Position numbers and translations under genes: made by a program
NCBI RefSeq assembly: GCF_004087915.1
Contig: NZ_CP035108.1
Location: 992,001 to 1,056,000 of the forward strand
Origin: Geovibrio thiophilus
Lineage (GTDB): Bacteria; Chrysiogenota; Deferribacteres; Deferribacterales; Geovibrionaceae
DNA: 64,000 nt
Direction: 5' to 3'
The notes under the pieces: model-generated
Seen by the model: the letters and a program-made list of their open reading frames with translations, nothing else
Database searches by the model: none
Told to the model about the DNA's origin: nothing
In this document: positions 35,334 to 44,056 of the stretch, one piece after another
Layout: every line of letters starts with the position of its first letter
Numbering within the stretch: position 1 is the stretch's first letter

Positions 35334-36904
35334 TGTCAAAAAAGCAGAGATTGGAGCTGATGTGGATCGGGAAGGGGGAAAAGGATAATCCTCGACTTGA
35401 GCCACGGATACTTATTGAAGACCCTGAAAGATCATATGGGGATAAAGACACAGAGAATATTTTGATTCATGGTGACAACCTGCTTGCGTTAAAAGCGTTG
35501 GAACAGGATTACGCAGGAAAGGTTAAATGTATTTATATAGATCCGCCTTATAACACCGGTAACGCTTTTGAGCATTATGATGATGGACTTGAACATTCAG
35601 AATGGCTCAACTTGATGAGTATAAGATTAAGGTTATTGTATAAACTGTTATCAACGGATGGAGTACTATTTATCAATATTGATGAAATAGAACATGCCTA
35701 TCTGAAAGTTCTTTTAGATGAGATTTTCGGAAGAAAGAATTTTATTGGTGATTTGATATGGAAAAAACGTAAAGGAGGCGGAAACGACTCAAGATTCATC
35801 GCATTAGATCATGATTATATATTAGTTTATGTGAAATGTAGTGATAAAGAAATCCACAAGAAAAAATGGCGTGTTTCTTATGAAATTGAGTATTTACAGC
35901 GATACAAAGAAGTCGATGACACTGGCAGATATTACTGGGATACTTTGGCACGAGATGGACTTCAAAACCCAATTAAAATTGTGATAAAATGCCCTGATGG
36001 TTCTGTACTTAATATAAATTCTCAGAAATCAAAGGAAACGATACTTGGCGGTATAAAAGCTGGTACAATCCGATTGACACAAGTAAAAGGCAAGTGGACA
36101 TTACACCATAAAGTTTATATGCCAGAAGGGAAAGTTCTTCGCTCTATTCTTGATGACCATGGAACGAATAAAATCGCAGGAGATGAACTCAGAGTACTTT
36201 TCAGAGACAATGACTTTGATTATCCAAAACCAGAAAAACTCATTCAAACTTTATTAGAGCTTAATACTAAGCATGGTGACATCGTTCTTGACTCCTTTCT
36301 CGGTTCCGGCACAACTGCTGCTGTTGCCCACAAAATGGGGCGTAATTGGATTGGCGTTGAGCTTGGGGAACATTGCAATACGCACTGTGTGCCACGCCTG
36401 CAAAAAGTTATAGACGGAACAGACCAAGGCGGAATATCAAAAGCTGTGGACTGGCAGGGCGGCGGCGGTTTCCGTTATTATACTCTTGCGCCAAGTCTTC
36501 TGAAAAAAGACTCCAATGACCGTTGGGTTATATCCGAAGAATACAACGCTGAACAGCTTGCCGCAGCAATGGCAAAGCAGGAAGGGTTTAAGTATTATCC
36601 CGATGAAACAGTATACTGGAAGCAGGGTTATTCAACAGAAACTGACTTTATCTACACTACAACACAGTTTCTCACAGTGGATATTATAGACAAGATACAT
36701 GAAGAAATGAAACCCGAAGAAAGTCTGCTTATCACTTGCAAAGCATTTCAGGATGCTTGTGTGAAAAGGCATTCAAACATAACCGTCAAAAAAATTCCGC
36801 ATGTTCTTCTTGGTAGGTGCGAATTCGGAAAAGATGATTACAGTCTGAACATTATCAACGTTCCTGTGGTTGATTCCGAAGACGAAGAAGAGGAGGACTG
36901 CTGA
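35333..36904 (+). CDS. Type III-like DNA methyltransferase (Mod), left copy
   Basis: 523 residues. Amino-methyltransferase of the beta class: the catalytic DPPY motif (70-73) comes before the AdoMet motif DSFLGSGTT (about 318-327), with a target-recognition region between. A C-terminal domain of about 200 residues follows. The first 75 and last 200 or so residues are almost identical to the copy at 51566, whereas residues about 77-310 differ fully (KRKGGGNDSRFIALDHDYIL here). It should therefore methylate a different site. Overlaps the 2-TM gene and res by 1 nt each. Confidence 0.93.
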   Translation: MSKKQRLELMWIGKGEKDNPRLEPRILIEDPERSYGDKDTENILIHGDNLLALKALEQDYAGKVKCIYIDPPYNTGNAFEHYDDGLEHSEWLNLMSIRLRLLYKLLSTDGVLFINIDEIEHAYLKVLLDEIFGRKNFIGDLIWKKRKGGGNDSRFIALDHDYILVYVKCSDKEIHKKKWRVSYEIEYLQRYKEVDDTGRYYWDTLARDGLQNPIKIVIKCPDGSVLNINSQKSKETILGGIKAGTIRLTQVKGKWTLHHKVYMPEGKVLRSILDDHGTNKIAGDELRVLFRDNDFDYPKPEKLIQTLLELNTKHGDIVLDSFLGSGTTAAVAHKMGRNWIGVELGEHCNTHCVPRLQKVIDGTDQGGISKAVDWQGGGGFRYYTLAPSLLKKDSNDRWVISEEYNAEQLAAAMAKQEGFKYYPDETVYWKQGYSTETDFIYTTTQFLTVDIIDKIHEEMKPEESLLITCKAFQDACVKRHSNITVKKIPHVLLGRCEFGKDDYSLNIINVPVVDSEDEEEEDC

Positions 36905-39582
36905 TGAATCAGACGGCTAATATCATTAAAAACCGCCTAAGCCTTCGCCCTCCGCAGGAAGAGAGCCTTAATATTCTTGCTCAACTGGCAGATATTCTCA
37001 CACTTAGAAAAGATGCCGATTTGACCGCAGAATTGGAAAAAGTCAGAGAACTGTACCCAACCTGCACTGATTTTGAACGGAATTTCCCTTCACTCTGCTT
37101 CTCCCTTGCAACAGGCGTGGGGAAAACAAGGCTTATGGGAGCTTTTGTAACGTATCTTTTTCAGAAAAAAGGGATAACAAATTTCTTTATTCTTGCTCCT
37201 AACCTTACTGTTTATAACAAGCTGATTGATGATTTCTCCAATACGCATAGCCCGAAATATGTATTCAGAGGCATAGCCGATTTCGCCGTAAGGCAGCCCA
37301 AAATCATTACTGCTGACAACTATACATGGGAATTTTCTGCTATTGAAAGAGCGAGAGAAGAAGGCGAAGTTTGCATTAACTTCTTTAATATTTCTAAAAT
37401 AAACGCAGAAACAAGAAAAGGGCAGCAACCGCAAATCAAAAGACTTTGGGAATACATAGGCGATTCATATTTCAACTATCTTACCAATCTTGAAGATCTT
37501 GTTCTTATTATGGATGAATCCCATCATTATCGTGCGGATAGAGGCATGACGGTTCTTAATGAACTTAACCCGATCTTGGGTCTGGAAGTTACCGCAACTC
37601 CGCAGGTAGAAAAGAGCGGACGAACCATTAAGTTTAAAAATGTTGTTTATGAATACTCACTGGCAAAAGCGATCAGGGATGGTTTTGTCAAAGAACCTGC
37701 TGTTGCCACAAGGGAAGATTTTGATCCTGACAGATACAGCAACAATCTTCTGGAGCTTGACCAAATTAAGCTTGAAGATGGAATCAGGCTGCATGAAAAA
37801 ACAAAAGTCGAGCTTGATATATACGCCAGAGATAACAAAAAAGAGCATGTTAAACCTTTTGTCCTTGTTGTTGCTAAGGACACTCAACATGCAGCACAGT
37901 TGAAGGAGATTATATGTTCTCCCGGTTTCTTTGACGGTTACTATACCGATAAGGTAATGGAGATTCACTCCAATCAGACAGGAACAGAAAAAGAAGAGAA
38001 TATTCAAAACCTTATTTCGGTTGAAGATCCTGACAACCCTATTGAGATAGTTATTCATGTCAATATGCTGAAAGAAGGCTGGGACGTAACCAATCTTTAT
38101 ACAATAGTTCCGCTCCGTACCGCCGCTTCAACTACTCTTCGAGAGCAGACAATAGGACGTGGGCTGCGTTTGCCTTACGGCAGGAAAACAGGCAACTCTT
38201 CCGTTGATAAGCTCACAATCATGGTACATGATAAATTTCAGGAGATTGTTGATGCAGCAAATAAGCCGGATTCGATAATCAGACTTGAGAATATTATTAC
38301 TATCGATCCTGATGAACTGGAAAAACAACGACCGGAAGTGGCAGTTTCTCTTTCAAATATTGAGAAAGCTGTCCAAGAAAAAAGAGCAGAGATAGCCACT
38401 ATTTCTGACGAAACAGTCAGGCAAAAAGAAGAAGTCAGACTGGAAGTCAGAGAAAAAATACTTAGCTACATGCCCAAAATGGGTAAAGAAGTTACTTCTG
38501 TTTCTGAATTAAAAAAGCCGGAAGTTAAAAAGTCCATTATTGAAAGAATACGCAGAGAAGCTGATGAATCCCCTCAATACAGACTGTTTGTTGAAGAAGA
38601 GATCAAGGAAGTTGAACAGGCTTATGATGATACTATAGAATATTTCTCTGCAAATATTATAGAAATTCCACGCATTATGCTTCAACAGGGAAGTGCTGAC
38701 TTCGGATTCCATGATTTTGATCTTGATGTTGCCCCATTCAATTATCAGCCTGTATCTGAAGACCTGCTTATTCAGGCTTTGCAATCAAATACCAGAGAGA
38801 TTGTTACTGCGGAACGCAGGATAAGACACGAAAAACCTGAAGATATAATAATTAACGAACTTGTGAACTTCGGGGAAGTCGACTATGATTCTCAATCAGA
38901 TTTATTATACAAGCTGGTTTGTCAGTTGATTGAGCATTTCAAATCATATCTTAATGATGAAGATGTTTTAAATGTTGTTCGCTATCACAAAATGCAGATC
39001 GGAAGGGCAATCTACAGCCAGATGATGGAACATTTTTATCTTGTTTCCACTGAGTATGAAAAGCCACAGGTTCACTCATTTACTGTGATACATCCCCATA
39101 ACTATATAAAGCTGAAGCATGACAAGATTTACTATTTTACTGAAACAATTGAACCCGCAAGGTCTATTCCGTCTAAAATATTTACAGGATTTAAGAAGTC
39201 ATGCCATTCTGAATATAAGTTTGATTCCAAAACAGAGAAAGACTTTGCAATCATTCTGGAAAGTGATAATGCTGTGCAAAAATGGTTAAGACCTGCTAAA
39301 GAACAGTTCCATATCTACTGGAAACACAACTCAAAACGTTATGAACCCGATTTTATTGTTGAAACTGCCGATGGTCTTTATATGGTTGAAACAAAAAAAG
39401 AAGCAGACGTTGATACTGATGATGTGCAGGAAAAGAAAAATGCGGCACTCGTGTATTGCAAACATGCAACAGACTTTACAACTGCAAACGGCGGTAAACC
39501 GTGGCACTATCTTCTTATCCCACACGATGTTGTTAAACCAAATATGACTTTTGCAAGATTCGCAACTGAGTTTAAACAATAA
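36904..39582 (+). CDS. Type III-like restriction subunit (Res), left copy
   Basis: 892 residues. SF2 helicase core with Walker A LATGVGKTRLMGAF (about 68-80), DEAD-like box LIMDESHHYRADRG, motif III VTATPQ and motif VI EQTIGRGLRLPYG. A C-terminal PD-(D/E)xK nuclease shows YEPDFIV and MVETKKE, so Asp, Glu and Lys are present. Translocates on DNA and cuts when two unmethylated sites meet, in type III fashion. About 25-30 residue differences from the copy at 53158. Starts at the mod stop (TGATG). Confidence 0.93.
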   Translation: MNQTANIIKNRLSLRPPQEESLNILAQLADILTLRKDADLTAELEKVRELYPTCTDFERNFPSLCFSLATGVGKTRLMGAFVTYLFQKKGITNFFILAPNLTVYNKLIDDFSNTHSPKYVFRGIADFAVRQPKIITADNYTWEFSAIERAREEGEVCINFFNISKINAETRKGQQPQIKRLWEYIGDSYFNYLTNLEDLVLIMDESHHYRADRGMTVLNELNPILGLEVTATPQVEKSGRTIKFKNVVYEYSLAKAIRDGFVKEPAVATREDFDPDRYSNNLLELDQIKLEDGIRLHEKTKVELDIYARDNKKEHVKPFVLVVAKDTQHAAQLKEIICSPGFFDGYYTDKVMEIHSNQTGTEKEENIQNLISVEDPDNPIEIVIHVNMLKEGWDVTNLYTIVPLRTAASTTLREQTIGRGLRLPYGRKTGNSSVDKLTIMVHDKFQEIVDAANKPDSIIRLENIITIDPDELEKQRPEVAVSLSNIEKAVQEKRAEIATISDETVRQKEEVRLEVREKILSYMPKMGKEVTSVSELKKPEVKKSIIERIRREADESPQYRLFVEEEIKEVEQAYDDTIEYFSANIIEIPRIMLQQGSADFGFHDFDLDVAPFNYQPVSEDLLIQALQSNTREIVTAERRIRHEKPEDIIINELVNFGEVDYDSQSDLLYKLVCQLIEHFKSYLNDEDVLNVVRYHKMQIGRAIYSQMMEHFYLVSTEYEKPQVHSFTVIHPHNYIKLKHDKIYYFTETIEPARSIPSKIFTGFKKSCHSEYKFDSKTEKDFAIILESDNAVQKWLRPAKEQFHIYWKHNSKRYEPDFIVETADGLYMVETKKEADVDTDDVQEKKNAALVYCKHATDFTTANGGKPWHYLLIPHDVVKPNMTFARFATEFKQ

Positions 39583-39591
39583 GGAACCCTA

Positions 39592-39916
39592 ATGCTAGAT
39601 AAAAAGCTAATCCGCAACAGCACAGCAGAATTTTTGATATTCACCGGACAATCAGGCGAACAGAGCATTGAAGCCAGATATGAGGATGAAACAATATGGC
39701 TGTCGCAGAAGCTGATGGGACAGCTTTTTGATGTGTCTGTACCCACCATAAACGAACACCTGAAAAATATCTTTGACGGCGGGGAGCTTGACGAAAATTC
39801 AGTTATTAGGAAATTCCGAATAACTGCCGCCTACAGTAAAACTACAATACCAATATCGCTTATTCGAGAGCGATTTTGACAAGATGATCAAAGGGATAGA
39901 AAAAAAGGAGGAGTGA
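39592..39916 (+). pseudogene. RhuM-family gene, internally deleted and frameshifted
   Basis: The first 50 codons match the intact gene at 55846, then the sequence changes to another RhuM allele (VPTINEHLKNIFDGGELDEN, typical of the family). After IRKFRIT it jumps out of frame into the last 80 nt of the gene. About 700 nt are missing compared with the right copy. A stop arises at 39877-39879. The remaining tail up to the mrr start is still recognisable, including the GGAGGAG that serves mrr. Confidence 0.85.
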
Positions 39917-40827
39917 TGAGCGTACCATCATACGACAAGATAATGTATCCGCTGTTAAAACTTATTGAAGACAAACAGGAACATACCGTCAAAGAACTCC
40001 TGCCGGAACTCTCCGCATATTTTGCTCTGTCTGAAGCCGACTTGACTCTTACTCTCCCAAGCAATAAAATTCCGATGTTTTATCACAGAGCGCAATGGGC
40101 GAAGACTTATCTCTCAAAAGCCAAGCTGATTGACGTTACCAGAAGAGGATATTTCAGGATAACTGACCGTGGCATAAAAACCCTTAAAGAACAGAAAGGA
40201 TATATCAGCAAAGATTATCTGATGAAATTTCCGGAGTTTGCCGAATTTGTTTCGCCTTCAAAAAAGAATGATGTTCAGGAGATTGCAGAAGATGACACAT
40301 CTTTCACGCCTTCGGAGCAGTTCCAGAGCGCTTATAAGGATTTGAGAAACACACTCATTTCCGACCTTCAGGAGCAGATTTCAAAATGCACTCCATCATT
40401 TTTTGAGCAGCTCGTTGTTGATGTCCTTCTGGGGCTTGGCTACGGCGGCTCTGTGGAAGATGCCGGACGTGCAATCGGGCGCTCCGGTGATGAAGGCATA
40501 GACGGAATCATTAAGGAAGACATCCTCGGTCTGGATGAGATCTATATTCAGGCAAAAAAATGGGAAGGCAAAGTGGGGAGACCTGAAATCCAGAAATTTG
40601 CCGGAGCATTACTTGGCAAAAAAGCGCACAAGGGAGTGTTTATAACTACTTCAGAGTTCAGTGCAGAGGCTGTCAGATATGCCGAAAACCTTGAAAGAAA
40701 AGTCGTCCTTATTGACGGGCGGAAACTGGCGGAGCTGATGGTAAAACATAATATAGGCGTATCGGTGAAGGATACATACGAAATCAAAGAGATCGATACG
40801 GATTATTTTAACGAAAATATGCTGTAA
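39916..40827 (+). CDS. Mrr-like restriction endonuclease, left copy
   Basis: 303 residues. N-terminal winged-helix Mrr_N domain (1-90, YDKIMYPLLKLIED), linker, then an Mrr catalytic PD-(D/E)xK domain with FEQLVVDVLLGLGYGG, DEGIDGIIKED and IYIQAKKW (the D...QxK pattern of Mrr), ending in a typical IDGRKLAELM segment. Mrr enzymes cut methylated DNA (type IV), so this gene beside a methylating cassette is notable. GTG 39913 is also in frame, but ATG 39916 fits GGAGGAG better. Differs from the right copy mostly within residues 35-60. Confidence 0.9.
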   Translation: MSVPSYDKIMYPLLKLIEDKQEHTVKELLPELSAYFALSEADLTLTLPSNKIPMFYHRAQWAKTYLSKAKLIDVTRRGYFRITDRGIKTLKEQKGYISKDYLMKFPEFAEFVSPSKKNDVQEIAEDDTSFTPSEQFQSAYKDLRNTLISDLQEQISKCTPSFFEQLVVDVLLGLGYGGSVEDAGRAIGRSGDEGIDGIIKEDILGLDEIYIQAKKWEGKVGRPEIQKFAGALLGKKAHKGVFITTSEFSAEAVRYAENLERKVVLIDGRKLAELMVKHNIGVSVKDTYEIKEIDTDYFNENML

Positions 40828-40890
40828 CAATGAAGCGCAGTATTTGGAAGTTTTCCGAACCAAATGTACTCAAATCATTTGTTTAAAGAG

Positions 40891-40946
40891 TGCCGAAAGG
40901 GGGACTCGAACCCCCACGCCCTTGCGGACTGCGGATTTTGAGTCCG
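40891..40946 (-). other. 3' fragment of tRNA-Leu(CAA): element attachment site
   Basis: On the minus strand the sequence runs from the anticodon stem-loop (loop CTCAAAA, anticodon CAA) through a long variable arm (GCAGTCCGCAAGGGCGTG), a T arm with GGTTCGAGTCC, and the 3' acceptor strand TTTCGGCA. The D arm and 5' acceptor strand are missing, and pairing fails at the fifth anticodon-stem pair, so homology stops there. A 3' tRNA fragment next to a tyrosine recombinase is the classic mark of an integrated element end. Core DNA would be to the left, the element to the right. Confidence 0.88.
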
Positions 40947-41121
40947 TTTCAACGGTTTTTTGTCTATTTATATGCTTTTTTGAATATTTTGATTTATTTT
41001 GTATTATTAAATATTTATCCTGATTTTTGCAAAAATATTTTTCTTGATTTTTTCGCCTTTTTTGGTGTATTTTGGGGGGTAATGTTAGAAAAAACGTTAG
41101 AAAAAAACAGGTGTTAAGTCT

Positions 41122-42195
41122 ATGGCTCTCATGGTTAAATGCTCCGCATGTCATAAAAAAGTCTCCGTGAAAAACTCTGTATGCAAATGCGGCAATGATC
41201 TGAGAGAAGATAAAAATAAGCTCTATTATATTGTCTATGTGCTTAATGGGAAACATGTTTGGGAAGCGGCGGGTCATAGTTACAAGCTCGCTAAAGAGCT
41301 TGAGCTTAAAAAACGTGTAGATGTGATTGATAAAAAGATCGGCATAGTCAACAGACAGCTCAAAAATATGTCTTTTGGAGAGTTTATAGACAATCATTTT
41401 TCCCCTCATTACATGATGAAAAATAAGTCTTTTGAGAAGGAAAAGCGGCGTTTCAAAATCGTCAGGGAATATCTCGGCAGCATACCGATTAAAAACCTCA
41501 GTGAGTTTGACATAGACCAGTTCTTCAAATACCTGTTTGCTGAAAGGAAAATTTCAAAAAGCACCATCAACAGGTATATCGCAACGGTTAAACGGATGCT
41601 GAATTATGCAGTGGAGCTTAATATCATTGCGGTGAATCCGGCAAAACATCTGAGGCAGATGTTTGTTGATAACGTCAGAGTGAAATGCCTCACTGAGGAA
41701 CAGATTGAGAAGCTCTTGGAAGCATCGAAAGAAAACCGTAATAAAAAGCTCTATTACATTATCCAGATTGCTCTGCGGACAGGTATGCGGCTTTCTGAGA
41801 TATTATCCTTGAAAGCATCAGATATTCACCTGACAGAGAGATACATTTTTGTGAATCAGACAAATACCAAAAACAGCAAGCAGAGGCATATTCCGATAAG
41901 TGACACTCTTTATGAGTGCTTTATCGAGTTTTTTAATCAATACAACCTTCAGGATGATGAGGATTTGTTTGAGTCCAAAAGTGTAAAAAGCAGCTATAAT
42001 TCGTCACTTGCAAAGGCAGAGATTAAAGATTTTACTTTCCATGACTTAAGGCACACTTTCGGAAGCAGGCTTGTCTTAAACAGCGTTGATCTCTATACCG
42101 TGTCAGAGCTTCTCGGTCACAGTGATTTGAGCGTAACAAGGCGATACGCCCACCTGAACCAGCCGCACCTTCGTGAAGCCGTGGCGAAGATATAA
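41122..42195 (+). CDS. Tyrosine recombinase / integrase
   Basis: 357 residues. Starts with a small zinc-ribbon-like segment (CSACHKKVSVKNSVCKCG), then an Arm/SAM-like core-binding domain, then the catalytic domain. Arg is in LRTGMRLSEIL, His-x-x-Arg-His in FHDLRHTFGSR, and the Tyr nucleophile in LSVTRRYAHL. Placed 175 nt from the tRNA-Leu fragment, so it is the likely integrase for this site. Two 11-nt direct repeats GTTAGAAAAAA at 41084 and 41096, just upstream, may be arm sites or a repressor site. Confidence 0.93.
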   Translation: MALMVKCSACHKKVSVKNSVCKCGNDLREDKNKLYYIVYVLNGKHVWEAAGHSYKLAKELELKKRVDVIDKKIGIVNRQLKNMSFGEFIDNHFSPHYMMKNKSFEKEKRRFKIVREYLGSIPIKNLSEFDIDQFFKYLFAERKISKSTINRYIATVKRMLNYAVELNIIAVNPAKHLRQMFVDNVRVKCLTEEQIEKLLEASKENRNKKLYYIIQIALRTGMRLSEILSLKASDIHLTERYIFVNQTNTKNSKQRHIPISDTLYECFIEFFNQYNLQDDEDLFESKSVKSSYNSSLAKAEIKDFTFHDLRHTFGSRLVLNSVDLYTVSELLGHSDLSVTRRYAHLNQPHLREAVAKI

Positions 42196-42208
42196 GATAC
42201 ATGGGTTG

Positions 42209-43111
42209 TCAGTATCTTCCTAATACCTGCTCCAATGCCTTTAGTTGAAGAGTGAACTTATTTATATCCTTATTTCTGAGAATTTCCAAATTTTGCATTT
42301 TCCAGCGTATTGACGGAAATTCAGAAAAATCATACAGCGTCCAATCGGGAGTTGTTTTATTGAAAGATAAGATGAATTCTTTATCCTGTTCGCTCAGGCT
42401 TTGGTTTATTGCTTCAACTAATTTTACTCTTGTCTGCTCATAATCCTCATAGGAAAATGCTTCTATGCTCATGCCTGAAAAATGATTTTCAAATGCCGCA
42501 CTTTGGTCTGATAAATTAGGCGCAAGCAGTTCATTTATCGGTCTGTCACTGCTTAGAAGTGAATACAGAAAGCCTTTCTTGATTTCATCTGTTATGCCGA
42601 TATTATTGAGTAAGTATCTGACATCAAACAAGTCTCTGGGATGCTGGCGGTCAAGAGCCGCACATATTTTGCCGCCGTAAAGCTGACCAAGTGAAACAAT
42701 CTGAATTTCAGCAAAGGCATTAAACTCCTGTTGAGCATGACTGCATAGCGGCACAAGGACTGCTTCCGATATAAGCCCACGGGCGACTAGATTTACTTCA
42801 AGCTTTATGGCTGCTGTTTCTGAAGAGATGAGCAGCTTGCCTTTTTCCTGCAAATGCTGAACCTTTATGCGGGGAAAAGCGGAAGTTACGGAGCTTTTGA
42901 TTCTTATCAAAGCCTTGCTGATGTTTTGCAGGGTGGTTACTCTGTCTTCGATATTTACATAGGTAAGATCAATATCGACCGATAGTCTGGGCATATCTCT
43001 GACAAATAAGTTTATGGCAGTTCCGCCGTGCATAGCAAAAGATTTCTCCTTCGCAACTTCGGGCAGTATATTCAAAAGCAGTGAGACCTGATTTTTATAT
43101 GTCTGATTCAT
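42209..43111 (-). CDS. AbiEii-type nucleotidyltransferase toxin
   Basis: 300 residues. The nucleotidyltransferase signature FAMHGGTAINLF with LSVDIDLTY (the DxD-type metal-binding pair) is near the N-terminus, and QLYGGKICAALDRQHPRDLFDVRYLL follows, the standard second motif. Members transfer nucleotides to targets such as tRNA and stop growth during phage infection. ATG 43111 is preferred; a TTG at 43123 is in frame. It overlaps the antitoxin stop, so translation is coupled. Confidence 0.9.
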   Translation of the reverse strand: MNQTYKNQVSLLLNILPEVAKEKSFAMHGGTAINLFVRDMPRLSVDIDLTYVNIEDRVTTLQNISKALIRIKSSVTSAFPRIKVQHLQEKGKLLISSETAAIKLEVNLVARGLISEAVLVPLCSHAQQEFNAFAEIQIVSLGQLYGGKICAALDRQHPRDLFDVRYLLNNIGITDEIKKGFLYSLLSSDRPINELLAPNLSDQSAAFENHFSGMSIEAFSYEDYEQTRVKLVEAINQSLSEQDKEFILSFNKTTPDWTLYDFSEFPSIRWKMQNLEILRNKDINKFTLQLKALEQVLGRY

Positions 43112-43877
43112 TGTTTTCTTCAAGCTCTCTCGGTACTGTGATCATATATTTTTTCACATAAGCCCCGTTTTTTACAATACTTCTTTTCCCTGAACCCAAG
43201 TCTATTTTGTTAAGGTTAAGATATTTTACCCATGAGTGCCCTGCCTTGTCCGCCATGTACATGAAAAGCCTTTTGACCTTTACTGATGAGCATTGCTCCA
43301 GCAACTCCTGAACAGAATCAGGACGCAGGTTATTGAGCGATTCCATTATCTGATAACACTCAACCAAATCCTGCTTATCAGTGGCAAGATACAGGCATTC
43401 CATTATCGCTCTGGCGGCAGAAGATATTTTTATCGTGAAATTGTCGACCTTGATTTCTGTTAAGCCCGTATCATGTGGCAAAAAGTCGGTGGTGTGGTAT
43501 TCCCACTCCGTTTCCCATGAATAATTCCGAAACCAAGCGGGGAGTTTTTTGTTCTTTTGACCGAACAGGATTGCTTTTTGTACGCCAAGTTCAAGATAAT
43601 GACTTCGGCCAAGCAAGGATAATGCGGTTTTGTCCCCGAAATGTATTGGCATTTCTGCCTGAATCTGCAATGTTGACACGCCGCTGATAAGGCTGACATC
43701 ATCGTTATATCTGGCAACTGCGCCAGTGCCGATAGACTTTACCCATTTGCTTTTTTTGTACTGGCTTAATAGTTGATCAGAGATACCGCGCTTTTTCAAA
43801 TAGGAGTTGAGATACACAGCTCCTACAGACCAGTCTAAAAACAGTCGGTTTATTTTTGCATCTCTTTCTATAGCCAT
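43095..43877 (-). CDS. AbiEi-type antitoxin
   Basis: 260 residues. The N-terminal winged-helix segment (LNSYLKKRGISDQLLSQYKKSKWVKSIGTGAVARYNDD) binds DNA; the C-terminal domain includes FTIKISSAARAIMECLYL, typical of AbiEi_3. Neutralises AbiEii and represses the operon in characterised type IV systems. First gene of the pair, on the minus strand, against the reading direction of the integrase. Confidence 0.88.
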   Translation of the reverse strand: MAIERDAKINRLFLDWSVGAVYLNSYLKKRGISDQLLSQYKKSKWVKSIGTGAVARYNDDVSLISGVSTLQIQAEMPIHFGDKTALSLLGRSHYLELGVQKAILFGQKNKKLPAWFRNYSWETEWEYHTTDFLPHDTGLTEIKVDNFTIKISSAARAIMECLYLATDKQDLVECYQIMESLNNLRPDSVQELLEQCSSVKVKRLFMYMADKAGHSWVKYLNLNKIDLGSGKRSIVKNGAYVKKYMITVPRELEENNESDI

Positions 43878-44056
43878 GCTTTATAGATAAGATATAATTT
43901 AAACCATGTCAAGGGTTGGTTTATTTTGATTCTTTAATATATAGTTAGACTTGATAGGTATTATTGAAAATAAACTGATAACTATTCCCGGTCTTTATTT
44001 TGTGTATGCCTTTAGCATGTTAATCAATTATTGAAATGTTTTCAGAAGTATATAAT

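Larger units (their letters stand above)
35320..40827 (+). repeat. Left copy of a 5.5-kb restriction cassette (direct repeat)
   Basis: Near-identical at the nucleotide level to 51553-57782 in most of mod, all of res, the rhuM ends and mrr. Identity starts at GGAGCAAAAGC just before mod. It breaks in the middle of mod (different recognition region) and in rhuM (deletion and different allele). Offset to the right copy is 16,233 nt at mod and 16,254 nt at res. Confidence 0.9.

Noticed and set aside
40891-40970. Complete tRNA-Leu gene
   Set aside because: The D arm and 5' acceptor strand are missing on the minus strand upstream of the anticodon stem; only the 3' part is present.
34487-43980. 18-nt near-identical pair ATTGAAAATAAACYGATA at 34487 and 43963
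   Set aside because: AT-rich and short; considered as an insertion-target repeat but chance similarity is plausible and no element boundary fits.
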